From contig CAZQYB010000057.1 of NCBI GenBank assembly GCA_964597535.1, positions 1 to 15,339 of the forward strand: a DNA stretch of 15,339 bases, in the 5' to 3' direction. Positions 1 to 7,000 of this stretch are shown here, one piece after another (the first letter of the stretch is position 1; every line of letters starts with the position of its first letter). Both the position numbers and the translations under genes were made by a program. Source of the stretch: CAZQYB01 sp964597535. GTDB lineage: Bacteria > Planctomycetota > Phycisphaerae > Sedimentisphaerales > Anaerobacaceae. The notes under the pieces were generated by a model. It saw nothing but the letters and a program-made list of their open reading frames with translations, did not search any database and had not been told where the DNA came from.

Positions 1-1
1 C

Positions 2-850
2 AATCTGAATATGCGCGACCCGGTTATGTATCGAATCCTGCGCGCCAAACATCCCCGCACCGGCGATAAGTGGTGCATCTATCCGACTTATGACTGGGCA
101 CACGGACTGGAAGATTCTGTTGAAAAAATCACGCATTCGATCTGCACGCTGGAATTTGAAAATCATCGGCCTTTGTACGACTGGTTCCTCGACCGGTTGG
201 GAGTTTTTCATCCCCGGCAGATTGAGTTCGCCCGACTGAATCTAACCTATACCGTGATGAGCAAGCGGAAGCTGCTGCAATTAGTTCAGGAAGGTCTTGT
301 AAACGGTTGGGACGACCCACGGATGCCGACCATTTGCGGCTTGCGGCGGCGCGGCTACTCGCCGGAAGCCATCCGAAACTTCTGCGTACGCATCGGCGTC
401 AACAAGTTCAACAGCACCATCGATATCATGCTGCTCGAACATTGTCTCCGCGAAGATTTGAACAGGACATCGCCGCGTGTTATGGCGGTTTTGCGGCCGC
501 TAAAAGTAATCATCGACAACTATCCGGAAGACAAGGTCGAAGAACTGGACGCAATCAACAACCCCGAAGACCCGGACGCTGGCACGAGAAAGGTTCCTTT
601 CTCCAAGGAGCTTTATATCGAGCAGGATGACTTTATGGAGAACCCGCCGAAGAAGTTTTACCGTTTGGCACCGGGGCGCGAGGTTCGCCTGCGATATGCG
701 TACTTTATTAAATGTACGGATGTTGTTAAGGATGAAAACGGCCGGGTCGTCGAGCTTCACTGCACGTACGACCCGGCCACGCGAGGCGGTGACGCTCCGG
801 ACGGGCGCAAGGTCAAGTCAACGCTGCACTGGGTTTCAGCCGCGAATTAG
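2..850 (+). CDS. glnS: Glutaminyl-tRNA synthetase, 5'-truncated by window edge, ends at an internal TAG
   Basis: Class I aminoacyl-tRNA synthetase that attaches glutamine to tRNA-Gln in the cytoplasm. The reading frame is open to the left edge, so the N-terminus with the HIGH-type motif lies outside the window. Visible family signatures run in order: MRDPVMYRI (from 11), WCIYPTYDWAHG, HSICTLEF, HPRQIEFARLNL, the KMSKS-type loop VMSKRK (254-271), GWDDPRMPTICGLRRRGY, the PFSKELYIEQDDF region of the anticodon-binding barrels, and HWVSAAN at the end. From memory of E. coli GlnRS, HWVSAAH is followed by about 97 more residues up to the usual C-terminus. Here a TAG (848-850) interrupts at that point and the missing part continues in the same frame (863-1153). 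The product of this part alone would lack much of the distal anticodon-binding domain. The family assignment is certain; whether the protein is functional is not. Confidence 0.93.
   Translation, partial: NLNMRDPVMYRILRAKHPRTGDKWCIYPTYDWAHGLEDSVEKITHSICTLEFENHRPLYDWFLDRLGVFHPRQIEFARLNLTYTVMSKRKLLQLVQEGLVNGWDDPRMPTICGLRRRGYSPEAIRNFCVRIGVNKFNSTIDIMLLEHCLREDLNRTSPRVMAVLRPLKVIIDNYPEDKVEELDAINNPEDPDAGTRKVPFSKELYIEQDDFMENPPKKFYRLAPGREVRLRYAYFIKCTDVVKDENGRVVELHCTYDPATRGGDAPDGRKVKSTLHWVSAAN
848..850 (+). other. In-frame amber codon inside glnS
   Basis: The TAG stands where E. coli GlnRS has alanine, as HWVSAAHALPVEIRLYD aligns without gaps to HWVSAAN-stop-LEAKVRLYD. Flanking codons are AAT before and CTA after, so the stop is followed directly by CTAG. 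One base change from a Ser (TCG), Gln (CAG), Glu, Lys, Leu, Trp or Tyr codon would create it. TAG acts as an ordinary terminator for two other genes in this window (ends at 2775 and 13980), so general reassignment is unlikely. Confidence 0.9.
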
Positions 851-862
851 CTAGAAGCAAAA

Positions 863-1153
863 GTGCGGCTGTACGACCATCTCTTTACAAAAGAAAACCC
901 AAATGATGTAGGCGAAGGTAAGGATTTCAAATCGAACCTGAATCCGAACTCGCTGGAGCTGCTGACCTCCTGCCGGGTTGAACCATCAGTTGCAGATGCA
1001 AAACCGTTGAGTCGATACCAGTTTGAACGGCTGGGCTATTTCTGTGTTGACACCGATAGCTCTTCCGAAAAGCTCGTATTTAATCGAACAGTGTCCCTGC
1101 GCGACCCCTGGGCGAAAATCCAGAAGGCGCAGAAGAAAGACAGCAAATCCTGA
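863..1153 (+). CDS. glnS: Glutaminyl-tRNA synthetase, C-terminal anticodon-binding part, separated by the in-frame TAG
   Basis: This is the continuation of the same glnS frame after the stop at 848-850. It matches the last ~97 residues of bacterial GlnRS: VRLYDHLF, LNPNSLELL, the YQFERLGYFCVD motif, and the terminal LVFNRTVSLRDPWAKIQ, followed by a short lysine-rich tail and TGA. There are no frameshifts or further stops, so the sequence has kept its coding quality. It could be made by readthrough of the TAG. It could also come from reinitiation at the GTG at 863, which has AGAAG (853-857) five bases upstream as a weak ribosome-binding site, or it could be a dead tail. Alone it would be only part of an anticodon-binding barrel and is not known as a free-standing protein. 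It ends 3 nt before the convergent permease gene. Confidence 0.75.
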   Translation: MRLYDHLFTKENPNDVGEGKDFKSNLNPNSLELLTSCRVEPSVADAKPLSRYQFERLGYFCVDTDSSSEKLVFNRTVSLRDPWAKIQKAQKKDSKS

Positions 1154-1156
1154 CGG

Positions 1157-1960
1157 TTACACGGCCGGCGCTACGGTAAGCAGTTTATAGCAGGCAAGGG
1201 CACAAAGCAGGATAAAAACAATTCTAACTACATTGCTCGGCAGTTTGTGCATCAGACGTCCGCCAATAAATGCGCCCACAATAGCGCCGGGGATAACAAC
1301 TATCGCCATCCTGAGAGACTCAGCTATCTTGATACTGTGCTGCGTCAGGGTTAAATTCTTGTAAAACGCTCCAATAAGTGCAACTGAAGCGATGGTAGCA
1401 GCGGAATTACTGATTGCCCTTTTTAACGGCATTTTCAAAAAAAGCTGTTGTGCAGGCACGCAGACAGTTCCGCCGCCGATGCCTAATAAGCCGGCTGGGA
1501 TACCGGTCAGCAGCCCGCAAAGTATGGTCAAAGGAATTGACCGCCGAGTTTTGGAAATATCGAAGTCACCGGCTCGGCTGCTGTGCGTGCGAAGTTTGAA
1601 ACAATTGTAAATAACCACGTAAATCATAAATGCTCCGAATATGCGGGCCAAAAGGTAACTATTGCCGCGGGCAAACGCCGAGCTGTTACTGACTGCAACG
1701 CCAATTATAATACCCAAGGCAGCAGAAGGGACCAGCCATTTGATAACATCCGAGACCAAAACATCAGCTTTTTTATGGACCATTGCTGCTGTGGTCCCGA
1801 CGAAGAAATTACAAATCATCGCCGAGGCCTGATAGAGATGTTGACTTTCCCCGAACGCAAATACGAGAGCGGGAATCATAACGACCGAGCCGCCGATGCC
1901 CAGCAGACCGCCGAAAAGACCCATCACAATCCCAATAGCTGCTAAGACTAAATAATCCAT
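1157..1960 (-). CDS. Sulfite exporter TauE/SafE family (DUF81) membrane permease
   Basis: Predicted inner-membrane permease of 267 residues with about eight hydrophobic segments. The two-fold internal repeat typical of the family is visible: GLFGGLLGIGGSVVMIPAL near residues 14-32 and GIPAGLLGIGGGTVCVPA near 153-170. Both are the glycine-rich GxxGIGGG-type motif that opens each half. Characterised relatives move small organic or inorganic anions such as sulfite, sulfoacetate or taurine-derived compounds; the substrate here cannot be read from sequence. The ATG lies 5 nt after the trpC stop, without a strong Shine-Dalgarno sequence, so translation is probably coupled to trpC. It is the last gene of the smpB-trpC run and ends 3 nt from the convergent glnS. 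Length is normal for the family. Confidence 0.9.
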   Translation of the reverse strand: MDYLVLAAIGIVMGLFGGLLGIGGSVVMIPALVFAFGESQHLYQASAMICNFFVGTTAAMVHKKADVLVSDVIKWLVPSAALGIIIGVAVSNSSAFARGNSYLLARIFGAFMIYVVIYNCFKLRTHSSRAGDFDISKTRRSIPLTILCGLLTGIPAGLLGIGGGTVCVPAQQLFLKMPLKRAISNSAATIASVALIGAFYKNLTLTQHSIKIAESLRMAIVVIPGAIVGAFIGGRLMHKLPSNVVRIVFILLCALACYKLLTVAPAV

Positions 1961-1965
1961 AAGTG

Positions 1966-2769
1966 TCAGCCGAACAGCTCCGCAAATTTCCCCTCTATAT
2001 CAGGGCTCCCGCACAGTACCTGGCCAACCAGAACGGCTCTTACACCGACAAACCTCAGCTTCTCAACGTCGGCTCGCGTCTTTATTCCGCTTTCACTGAC
2101 GAGTTCCTTTTTATTATCGAGAAGCTCGGCTAATCGACTGGTCGTATTGATATCCACCTGCATTGTGCCGAGGTCTCGGTTGTTAATTCCAAAAACGCTG
2201 TAGCCTTTCTTGGGAAAGCCAATCAAACTGCGGACCGCAAGCAGCGTGTCGGCCTGGTGCACTTCCAAAAGAACTGTTAACGTCAACTCGGCAGCGGCTA
2301 TCATCAAGTCCATAAGCTCGCCGGGCTTGAGTGCTTCCGCTATCAAAAGTATTGCATCGGCGCCGGCCGTGCGGGATTCGTAAACCTGCCAGAGGTCGAT
2401 AATAAAGTCTTTGCGCAAAATCGGCAAATCGACCACCTGCTTGATTTGCTCTATGTATTCGAGCCGACCCTGGAAATATTTTTCATCGGTAAGAACGCTG
2501 ATTGCATCGGCACCACATCGCTCGTAGGTTTGCGCAATCGCCACGGGGTCGAAATCCTCGCGAATGACTCCAGCCGACGGCGAGGCCTTCTTGACCTCGG
2601 CGATAACGTTTATGCCGCGCCTGTTGGGCTTGGTAACAGCTTTGTAGAAGTTGCGGCACTTGGGCCTTGGGTGAGCTTCTTCCTTGAGCTGCTCAAGACT
2701 TTTCTGTGACCGCCGAGCGCTTACTTCCGCCTTTTTATCGGCAATGATTTTATCCAATATATTCGCCAA
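1966..2769 (-). CDS. trpC: Indole-3-glycerol phosphate synthase
   Basis: Cytoplasmic TIM-barrel enzyme that closes the indole ring of indole-3-glycerol phosphate in tryptophan biosynthesis. It has 267 residues, normal for the family. Recognisable elements: N-terminal MANILDKIIADKKAEV; AEVKKASPS with Glu58 and Lys60; LTDEKYFQG; LRKDFIID with Lys120, equivalent to the catalytic lysine; LLEVH with Glu169; GINNRDL with Asn196/197; SESGI with Glu226 and Ser227. All the expected active-site positions are present. The start is TTG (2767-2769); it is preferred because the N-terminus then matches the family and no in-frame ATG lies upstream. The gene lies 5 nt from the DUF1844 gene before it and 5 nt from the permease after it. 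No other trp genes are in view, so tryptophan genes appear scattered in this genome. Monofunctional, with no TrpF fusion. Confidence 0.96.
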   Translation of the reverse strand: MANILDKIIADKKAEVSARRSQKSLEQLKEEAHPRPKCRNFYKAVTKPNRRGINVIAEVKKASPSAGVIREDFDPVAIAQTYERCGADAISVLTDEKYFQGRLEYIEQIKQVVDLPILRKDFIIDLWQVYESRTAGADAILLIAEALKPGELMDLMIAAAELTLTVLLEVHQADTLLAVRSLIGFPKKGYSVFGINNRDLGTMQVDINTTSRLAELLDNKKELVSESGIKTRADVEKLRFVGVRAVLVGQVLCGSPDIEGKFAELFG

Positions 2770-2774
2770 AGCAT

Positions 2775-3167
2775 CTACTCTGCGAGCTTAACGTAGGCCA
2801 TACGAATCTCATTGAGTGTATTCGCCAAAACCTTTTCTTCTTCTTCGGTCAGGTTTCCTTTGGTTTTCTCCTGGAGGGTTTCGAGCATATCGATATTGTA
2901 CTTCGCCATCTCCAAATCCGGCTCCTTTTTCTCCTGTCCCTTTACCTGCAGCACGCCTAAGGCAAATAATGCCTGCGTAGTAAGCATGCTTATCAGCGCA
3001 GCAAAATTACCCTTCGGCAAAGGCCCGTGGGGTTTTTCTTCTTCCTCGGCCTTTTTTTTATCGGCTTCTTCCTGGGCAGCTAATATCTCTTTCTCCTTTT
3101 GGGCCTCCTGCTTCCAATCCTCATCGATTATGATTTTTTTCTCTTCCTTTTTTTCTTCTTCAGCCAT
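2775..3167 (-). CDS. DUF1844 domain protein
   Basis: Small protein of 130 residues. Residues 1-50 are highly charged, made mostly of Lys and Glu, and probably form a helical or disordered tail. Residues ~54-130 match the DUF1844 family: the FAALISMLTTQALFALGVLQ segment, DLEMAKYNIDMLETLQEKT, and the characteristic GNLTEEEEKVLANTLNEIRMAYVKL ending. The function of the family is unknown; it is frequent in Planctomycetota and some other phyla. It sits between smpB (36 nt upstream) and trpC (5 nt downstream), so co-transcription is likely. A GAGG at about -10 supports the ATG. The stop is TAG, and the frame beyond it shows no family-like residues, so this TAG is a true terminator. Confidence 0.88.
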   Translation of the reverse strand: MAEEEKKEEKKIIIDEDWKQEAQKEKEILAAQEEADKKKAEEEEKPHGPLPKGNFAALISMLTTQALFALGVLQVKGQEKKEPDLEMAKYNIDMLETLQEKTKGNLTEEEEKVLANTLNEIRMAYVKLAE

Positions 3168-3203
3168 AATTTGCGAGCCTCTATAAAACTTCTAATTCTT
3201 TAA

Positions 3204-3689
3204 TTATTTACGATACTTTTTCATATCTCTATCGACTTCTCGTTTCTGCGCGCGTTCGGCAATCGTGGTTCTCTTATCGTATTGTCTTTTGCCTCTGGCT
3301 AATGCCAATTCTATTTTCGCCAGGCCCTTATCATTAAAATAAATCCGCAGAGGTACAAACGTAAAGCCCCGCTGTTCGAGCTTAACCCTTACTTTACGGA
3401 TTTGACTCTTATGCAGCAGCAGTTTTCTTTTTCTCATCGGCTCATGATAGACGGAACCTGCTTTTTCGTACTGTGCTATGTTGGCGCCGACGAGCCAGCA
3501 TTCGTCATTATCTATTCTTGCGTATGAGCCGTTAAGGTCCGCGGCAGCAGCCCGCAGCGATTTTACCTCCGTGCCCAAAAGCTTCAGACCGGCCTCGAAC
3601 TTCTCGATGAGTTCGTAATTTCGATAGGCCTTTTTATTAACCGCCGCTGAACCTCGTTTATCCTTATCTTTGCGCGATTTCGCCGCCAT
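3204..3689 (-). CDS. smpB: SsrA-binding protein SmpB
   Basis: RNA-binding protein that delivers tmRNA to stalled ribosomes for trans-translation. It has 161 residues, close to the usual ~150-160. The SmpB oligonucleotide-binding fold is clear: NKKAYRNYELIEKFEAGLKLLGTEVKSLR, the conserved NGSYARI segment, HEPMRKRKLLLHKSQI, the LRIYFNDKGLAKIELALARGK strand-loop and the basic C-terminal tail KREVDRDMKKYRK that enters the ribosomal A site. There is no clear Shine-Dalgarno sequence before the ATG; instead a TATTAT box lies 7 nt upstream, which suggests a leaderless transcript starting at or next to the ATG. The ssrA (tmRNA) gene itself was not seen in the window. It is the first gene of the run that continues into the DUF1844 gene, trpC and the permease. 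Confidence 0.97.
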   Translation of the reverse strand: MAAKSRKDKDKRGSAAVNKKAYRNYELIEKFEAGLKLLGTEVKSLRAAAADLNGSYARIDNDECWLVGANIAQYEKAGSVYHEPMRKRKLLLHKSQIRKVRVKLEQRGFTFVPLRIYFNDKGLAKIELALARGKRQYDKRTTIAERAQKREVDRDMKKYRK

Positions 3690-3696
3690 TTAAGCC

Positions 3697-3725
3697 ATAA
3701 TATCCGATGAGCAGCAATTTCGCAA
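3697..3725 (-). promoter_or_regulatory. Candidate sigma-70-type, leaderless promoter of smpB
   Basis: On the minus strand TTGCGA (3720-3725, four of six to TTGACA), 17 nt, then TATTAT (3697-3702, five of six to TATAAT). Only 7 nt separate the -10 box from the smpB ATG, so the start of transcription would fall at the start codon. This agrees with the missing ribosome-binding site. Pattern match only. Confidence 0.42.
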
Positions 3726-3753
3726 GAGCAGAAGCGGTCGCCGGCGGGCCGAT

Positions 3754-5097
3754 TCATACACTGCCGTGCGGTCTTACATTTTTCCCTGTGACGCCTTTTA
3801 CCGAATCACCGATATCTTCAAGGATTTTATCCGCCAGTTCGGTAAGTCTGCGAACTACATCCGGGTGGTCGGCCGAAAGGTCACGGGTCTCTTCTATGTC
3901 TTCCTGGAGATTGTAAAGTGCCGCAGGGATGGTCTTCTTTCCCCTCTTACGCTTCAAGATTAGTTTCCATTGACCCGAACGAACGGCCCCAAGCTGCCTC
4001 TCGAAGTAATAGAAAAACGCTTTGTAGGGAGTTTTGGCCTTCGGGTCCGTCATCAGTGCGGAAATATCTTTTCCGTCGATAATCCGGTCCGTGGGTACTT
4101 TTGCACCGGCCAGCTTTGCGAACGTAGGCAGAAAGTCCATCGTTGTTGCCATTTCGGAGCAGACCATCCCGGCGGAGATTTTGCCCGGCCAGCGCATGAT
4201 GCAGGGTTCGCGCATGCCGCCTTCGTAGGTTGCGAATTTGCCACCTCGCAGAGGTTTGGCCGAGCCGCCGTGCGCACCCTTTGAAAGCCACGGCCCGTTA
4301 TCCGACGTGAAAATCACCAGGGTCTTTTCATCGATGCCAAGCTGCTTGACGGTCTCGAGAATTTGGCCAACCGACCAGTCAATTTCCATAATCACATCGC
4401 CGTAAAGTCCCCCCTTTGATTTCCCCTTGAACTTGTCCGAGACATAGAGCGGCACGTGCGGCATCGTGTGTGGCAGATAGAGGAAGAACGGGCGGTCCTT
4501 GTTTTTCTTAATAAACTCCACTGCCTTTTCGGTGTACCGCCGGGTCAACTGGCTCTGGTCGGGTTTGCGCTCGATGGTTTCTTCATCTTCGACAAGCACA
4601 ACAGGGTCCATATCATTCGAATAAGGAATCCCGAAGTAATAGTCGAACCCCTGTCGTGTCGGCAGAAACTCCGGCAGATGTCCCAAATGCCATTTGCCGA
4701 TGCAGCAGGTAGCGTAGCCGCGGGTCTTGAGAATATCGGCGATAGTAACTTCCTCTGGGTTTAAGCCGATGTTATCTCTTGGAAATAGGACGCGCGGAAT
4801 GCTGACGCGCATCGGATAGCAGCCGGTCAGCAGGGCCGCCCGGGATGGCGAACAGACCGGAGCGGCAGCGTAAAAGTCTGTGAATTTGGCACCCTCGGCG
4901 GCCATACGGTCGAGATGAGGCGTCTCAAAACCCTCCGCCCCGAAACAGCCAACATCGGCGTAGCCCTGGTCGTCGGTGAAAATGACAACAAAATTCGGCT
5001 TGCGCGTAGTTGGCTTAGCACAGCCTGGAACAGTTAGGGCCGCCGCCCCTAACCCTAATGCCTGAATAAATTCTCGTCGGTTTATTTTGGATTTCAT
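3754..5097 (-). CDS. Arylsulfatase-type sulfatase, Tat-exported lipoprotein
   Basis: Formylglycine-dependent sulfatase of 447 residues that should hydrolyse sulfate esters, probably on polysaccharides, outside the cytoplasm. The N-terminus has a twin-arginine motif (NRREFIQ, Arg7-Arg8), a hydrophobic stretch and a possible lipobox VPGC ending at Cys26. Catalytic features: metal-binding TDDQG (Asp42, Asp43); the sulfatase signature CSPSRAALLTG, with Cys82 to be converted to formylglycine; GKWHLG (Lys135, His137); LPHTMPHVP (His214); TSDNGP (Asp266, Asn267); and Lys281 in AKPLRGGK. All key residues are present. A perfect AAGGAGGT (5103-5110), 5 nt before the ATG, indicates strong initiation, unlike its neighbours. 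No formylglycine-generating enzyme (SUMF1/FGE) or anSME gene is in the window. The substrate cannot be assigned to a sulfatase subfamily from sequence alone. Confidence 0.95.
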   Translation of the reverse strand: MKSKINRREFIQALGLGAAALTVPGCAKPTTRKPNFVVIFTDDQGYADVGCFGAEGFETPHLDRMAAEGAKFTDFYAAAPVCSPSRAALLTGCYPMRVSIPRVLFPRDNIGLNPEEVTIADILKTRGYATCCIGKWHLGHLPEFLPTRQGFDYYFGIPYSNDMDPVVLVEDEETIERKPDQSQLTRRYTEKAVEFIKKNKDRPFFLYLPHTMPHVPLYVSDKFKGKSKGGLYGDVIMEIDWSVGQILETVKQLGIDEKTLVIFTSDNGPWLSKGAHGGSAKPLRGGKFATYEGGMREPCIMRWPGKISAGMVCSEMATTMDFLPTFAKLAGAKVPTDRIIDGKDISALMTDPKAKTPYKAFFYYFERQLGAVRSGQWKLILKRKRGKKTIPAALYNLQEDIEETRDLSADHPDVVRRLTELADKILEDIGDSVKGVTGKNVRPHGSV

Positions 5098-5147
5098 AAG
5101 AGACCTCCTTCATCTATTTCCTCAGTCCAAATTTAGTAGTCAGTGCG

Positions 5148-5483
5148 TTATTTATTCAGCAGGCATTGATGTATAAAAGCGGCAAGAAGCCAGACCGCAA
5201 AGCCGGCGCAAAGCACAATCCACAGTGACAGTTGTTTGCGAAAGCACATAAAGGCCACAAGAAAAAACAAAACGCTCGGCACAATGCCCCACAAAGCGCC
5301 TTTGGTATAATCGGTCAGCAGAGCAAAATCCTGTGGTTTGTCGGCGTACAGCCAAACCAGCACAATCAGCCCTGTCAGCGGCATCACAGCAATCAGACCC
5401 GCTAACGTCGGCAGCTTGCGACCTATGAGCGTGCAGAAAACGATGATACCAACGCTGATTAATAATTTGATAACAAACCGCAT
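5148..5483 (-). CDS. DUF3147-like small membrane protein
   Basis: Hydrophobic protein of 111 residues with four predicted membrane helices: about residues 3-20, 26-45, 62-82 and 86-108. The segment GRKLPTLAGLIAVMPLTGLIVLVWLY resembles the DUF3147 family (a GlpM-like group), in which a Pro-Leu pair and WLY end the second helix. The function is unknown. There is no strong Shine-Dalgarno sequence before the ATG. It lies 50 nt upstream of the sulfatase gene and 44 nt downstream of a DUF4870 gene on the same strand, so it may belong to the same transcript. The family call is from memory of the pattern; the membrane nature is certain. Confidence 0.72.
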   Translation of the reverse strand: MRFVIKLLISVGIIVFCTLIGRKLPTLAGLIAVMPLTGLIVLVWLYADKPQDFALLTDYTKGALWGIVPSVLFFLVAFMCFRKQLSLWIVLCAGFAVWLLAAFIHQCLLNK

Positions 5484-5527
5484 AAAGATACTTAATCAAC
5501 TTAACCCTGCCGTCGCCGGCTAACATT

Positions 5528-5935
5528 TTACCTGAGAAGCCGAAACGCTATCGGATATCGATATTGCTCGCCCTTGCTTGCCTTCACTGCCGCTTCACCC
5601 ACGAAAATTACGTGGATAATCAGCAGCACAAATAGCAGGATAAATCCTATCTTGATAAAACAAAGCAGCCCGGCTACCGCGAAGTAAACCAACAGAGACA
5701 TTTGATAATTTAACGCTTCCTGCCCGTGCTCATCCACAAACTTGTGCTTGTCCTTTTCGTTGAGCCAGATAACCAGCGGAGCAAAAAAACCCACTACACC
5801 AAGCAGATGACACAGCACCGCCATTTTTTTGGCGTCTTTAGAGGTTTCGGGCTGTTCGGCGTCAACGTCCTGGTCGGTCTGACTGCCGCTGTCTGAATTT
5901 TCTTCCGGCTGAAGGTCTTCATTTATTTCCGCCAT
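5528..5935 (-). CDS. DUF4870 (Tic20-like) membrane protein, copy 1
   Basis: Protein of 135 residues. Residues 1-33 are acidic and polar; then come SKDAKKMAVLCHLLGVVGFFAPLVIWL, the hallmark FVDEHGQEALNYQ loop, two further hydrophobic helices and the closing SKGEQYRYPIAFRLL. These are typical of DUF4870, a small multi-helix family of unknown role. The start was placed at the ATG at 5935 because GGGAG stands about 8 nt upstream; an in-frame GTG at 5974 has no such site. It is clearly a paralogue of the gene at 6444-6872, with a DUF4282 gene between them. Confidence 0.85.
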   Translation of the reverse strand: MAEINEDLQPEENSDSGSQTDQDVDAEQPETSKDAKKMAVLCHLLGVVGFFAPLVIWLNEKDKHKFVDEHGQEALNYQMSLLVYFAVAGLLCFIKIGFILLFVLLIIHVIFVGEAAVKASKGEQYRYPIAFRLLR

Positions 5936-6067
5936 ACGCCAACTCCCTTCCTCAAGCGCGAACTTACACGACACAGCGAACCTCTTAACAAAACCTGGCT
6001 CGAAGCGTCAGCACAATCGGACCAGCTAATCTCGGCAGTCTGCGCCTTCTCTGGTTGCAAAAGACAA

Positions 6068-6382
6068 TTATTCCGATACCACATCTTGATTGTCGCCGCG
6101 CTCGGCGAGCTTATCGGTATTGTCCGCAATGCGAAACATTACCATAATAACTTCCAGCCATACCCGGGCCATGATCACGTATAGTAAAAACAGCAGCGGT
6201 GCCCCTATAATCGCGAGGAAAGCGCCGGCCCCGCCCGTGGCAATGCCGGCAAAGAACATAACTAAAGCAGCTATGCCTGAAACGATAATAGCCAGCACAA
6301 AGAGCAGCTTAATAATGCGGGGCGTAATAAACTCACTGAATGAAAAGTCAAACAGACTACCAAAAAATCCTTTATCTCCCAT
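6068..6382 (-). CDS. DUF4282 membrane protein
   Basis: Protein of 104 residues. It opens with FFGSLFDFSFSEFITPRIIKLLFVL, the usual DUF4282 N-terminus. This is followed by a glycine- and alanine-rich helix (about residues 28-50) and a second helix pair ending in LLYVIMARVWLEVIMVMFRIADNTDKL, also typical. Three membrane segments are likely, and the tail is acidic. The family has no known function; proteins of this type often occur in small clusters of hydrophobic proteins. A strong AAGGAG lies about 8 nt before the ATG. It is flanked on both sides by DUF4870 paralogues on the same strand, 61 nt and 132 nt away, which suggests a functional unit of small membrane proteins. Confidence 0.85.
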   Translation of the reverse strand: MGDKGFFGSLFDFSFSEFITPRIIKLLFVLAIIVSGIAALVMFFAGIATGGAGAFLAIIGAPLLFLLYVIMARVWLEVIMVMFRIADNTDKLAERGDNQDVVSE

Positions 6383-6443
6383 ATTACTATCTCCTTAAAA
6401 CAAAAAAACAATTGATTCCCGCCACTACCTCACCCCCGGCTAT

Positions 6444-6872
6444 TTATTTAATCAGCCGAAGAGATATCGGATAGCGATAAGCCACACCCTTGCTGACCTT
6501 GACAGAAGCTATGATGCAAAAGACCAGGTTCACAACGGGAATCGCAAATAAAAGCGGAACTCCGATGCATAGGAAACTCAAGAGCCCTGCCACAGACATC
6601 GCCAAGACTATGGTAATTTGGAAATTCAGCGCCTCTTTGCCCTGCTGGTCAACAAACGGCTCTTCACCTTTCTTTATCAACCAGATAAGCAATGGTGCTA
6701 TAAAGCCGGTAAAGATAGCCAGCAGGTGGCAAAGCATCGCCATATTCCTGGCATCCTTACTGATTTCAGCCGGCTCAGCCACTGTCTCTTGCTCAGCTTG
6801 GCTGGTCTCTTCAGGCACCTTTGGTGCTTCGGGGTTTTCTTGTGCTTCTGGGGTTTCCTCTTTTTCTGCCAT
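6444..6872 (-). CDS. DUF4870 (Tic20-like) membrane protein, copy 2
   Basis: Protein of 142 residues with an acidic, Pro/Glu-rich N-terminal tail (1-38). The DUF4870 core follows: SKDARNMAMLCHLLAIFTGF, APLLIWLIKKGEEPFVDQQGKEALNFQ, two more helices and SKGVAYRYPISLRLIK. It shares with copy 1 the SKDA, LCHLL, FVD-G-EALN and YRYPI blocks, so the two are paralogues, probably from a local duplication. AAGGGAG at about -8 supports the ATG. It is the most upstream gene of the DUF4870-DUF4282-DUF4870 cluster. A TATATA about 20 nt before that ribosome-binding site could be a -10 box, but no good -35 was found. Confidence 0.86.
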   Translation of the reverse strand: MAEKEETPEAQENPEAPKVPEETSQAEQETVAEPAEISKDARNMAMLCHLLAIFTGFIAPLLIWLIKKGEEPFVDQQGKEALNFQITIVLAMSVAGLLSFLCIGVPLLFAIPVVNLVFCIIASVKVSKGVAYRYPISLRLIK

Positions 6873-7000
6873 AGTTTAACTCCCTTCGATTAAAGTTATA
6901 TATCTGACCCAACAAACCGATTCTTTTCTAACAAATGCCGGTTAAAGCCGTCAAGAACAAAATTTATGCCGAAACCAGTCCAGCTACCCAAATTTCAGAT

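Noticed and set aside
848..850. General reassignment of TAG to an amino acid in this organism
   Set aside because: The genes ending at 2775 and 13980 use TAG at natural protein ends, and the downstream frames show no conserved extension.
5936..5974. A GTG start for DUF4870 copy 1, adding 13 residues
   Set aside because: No ribosome-binding site; GGGAG correctly precedes the ATG at 5935, and copy 2 likewise begins with MAE.
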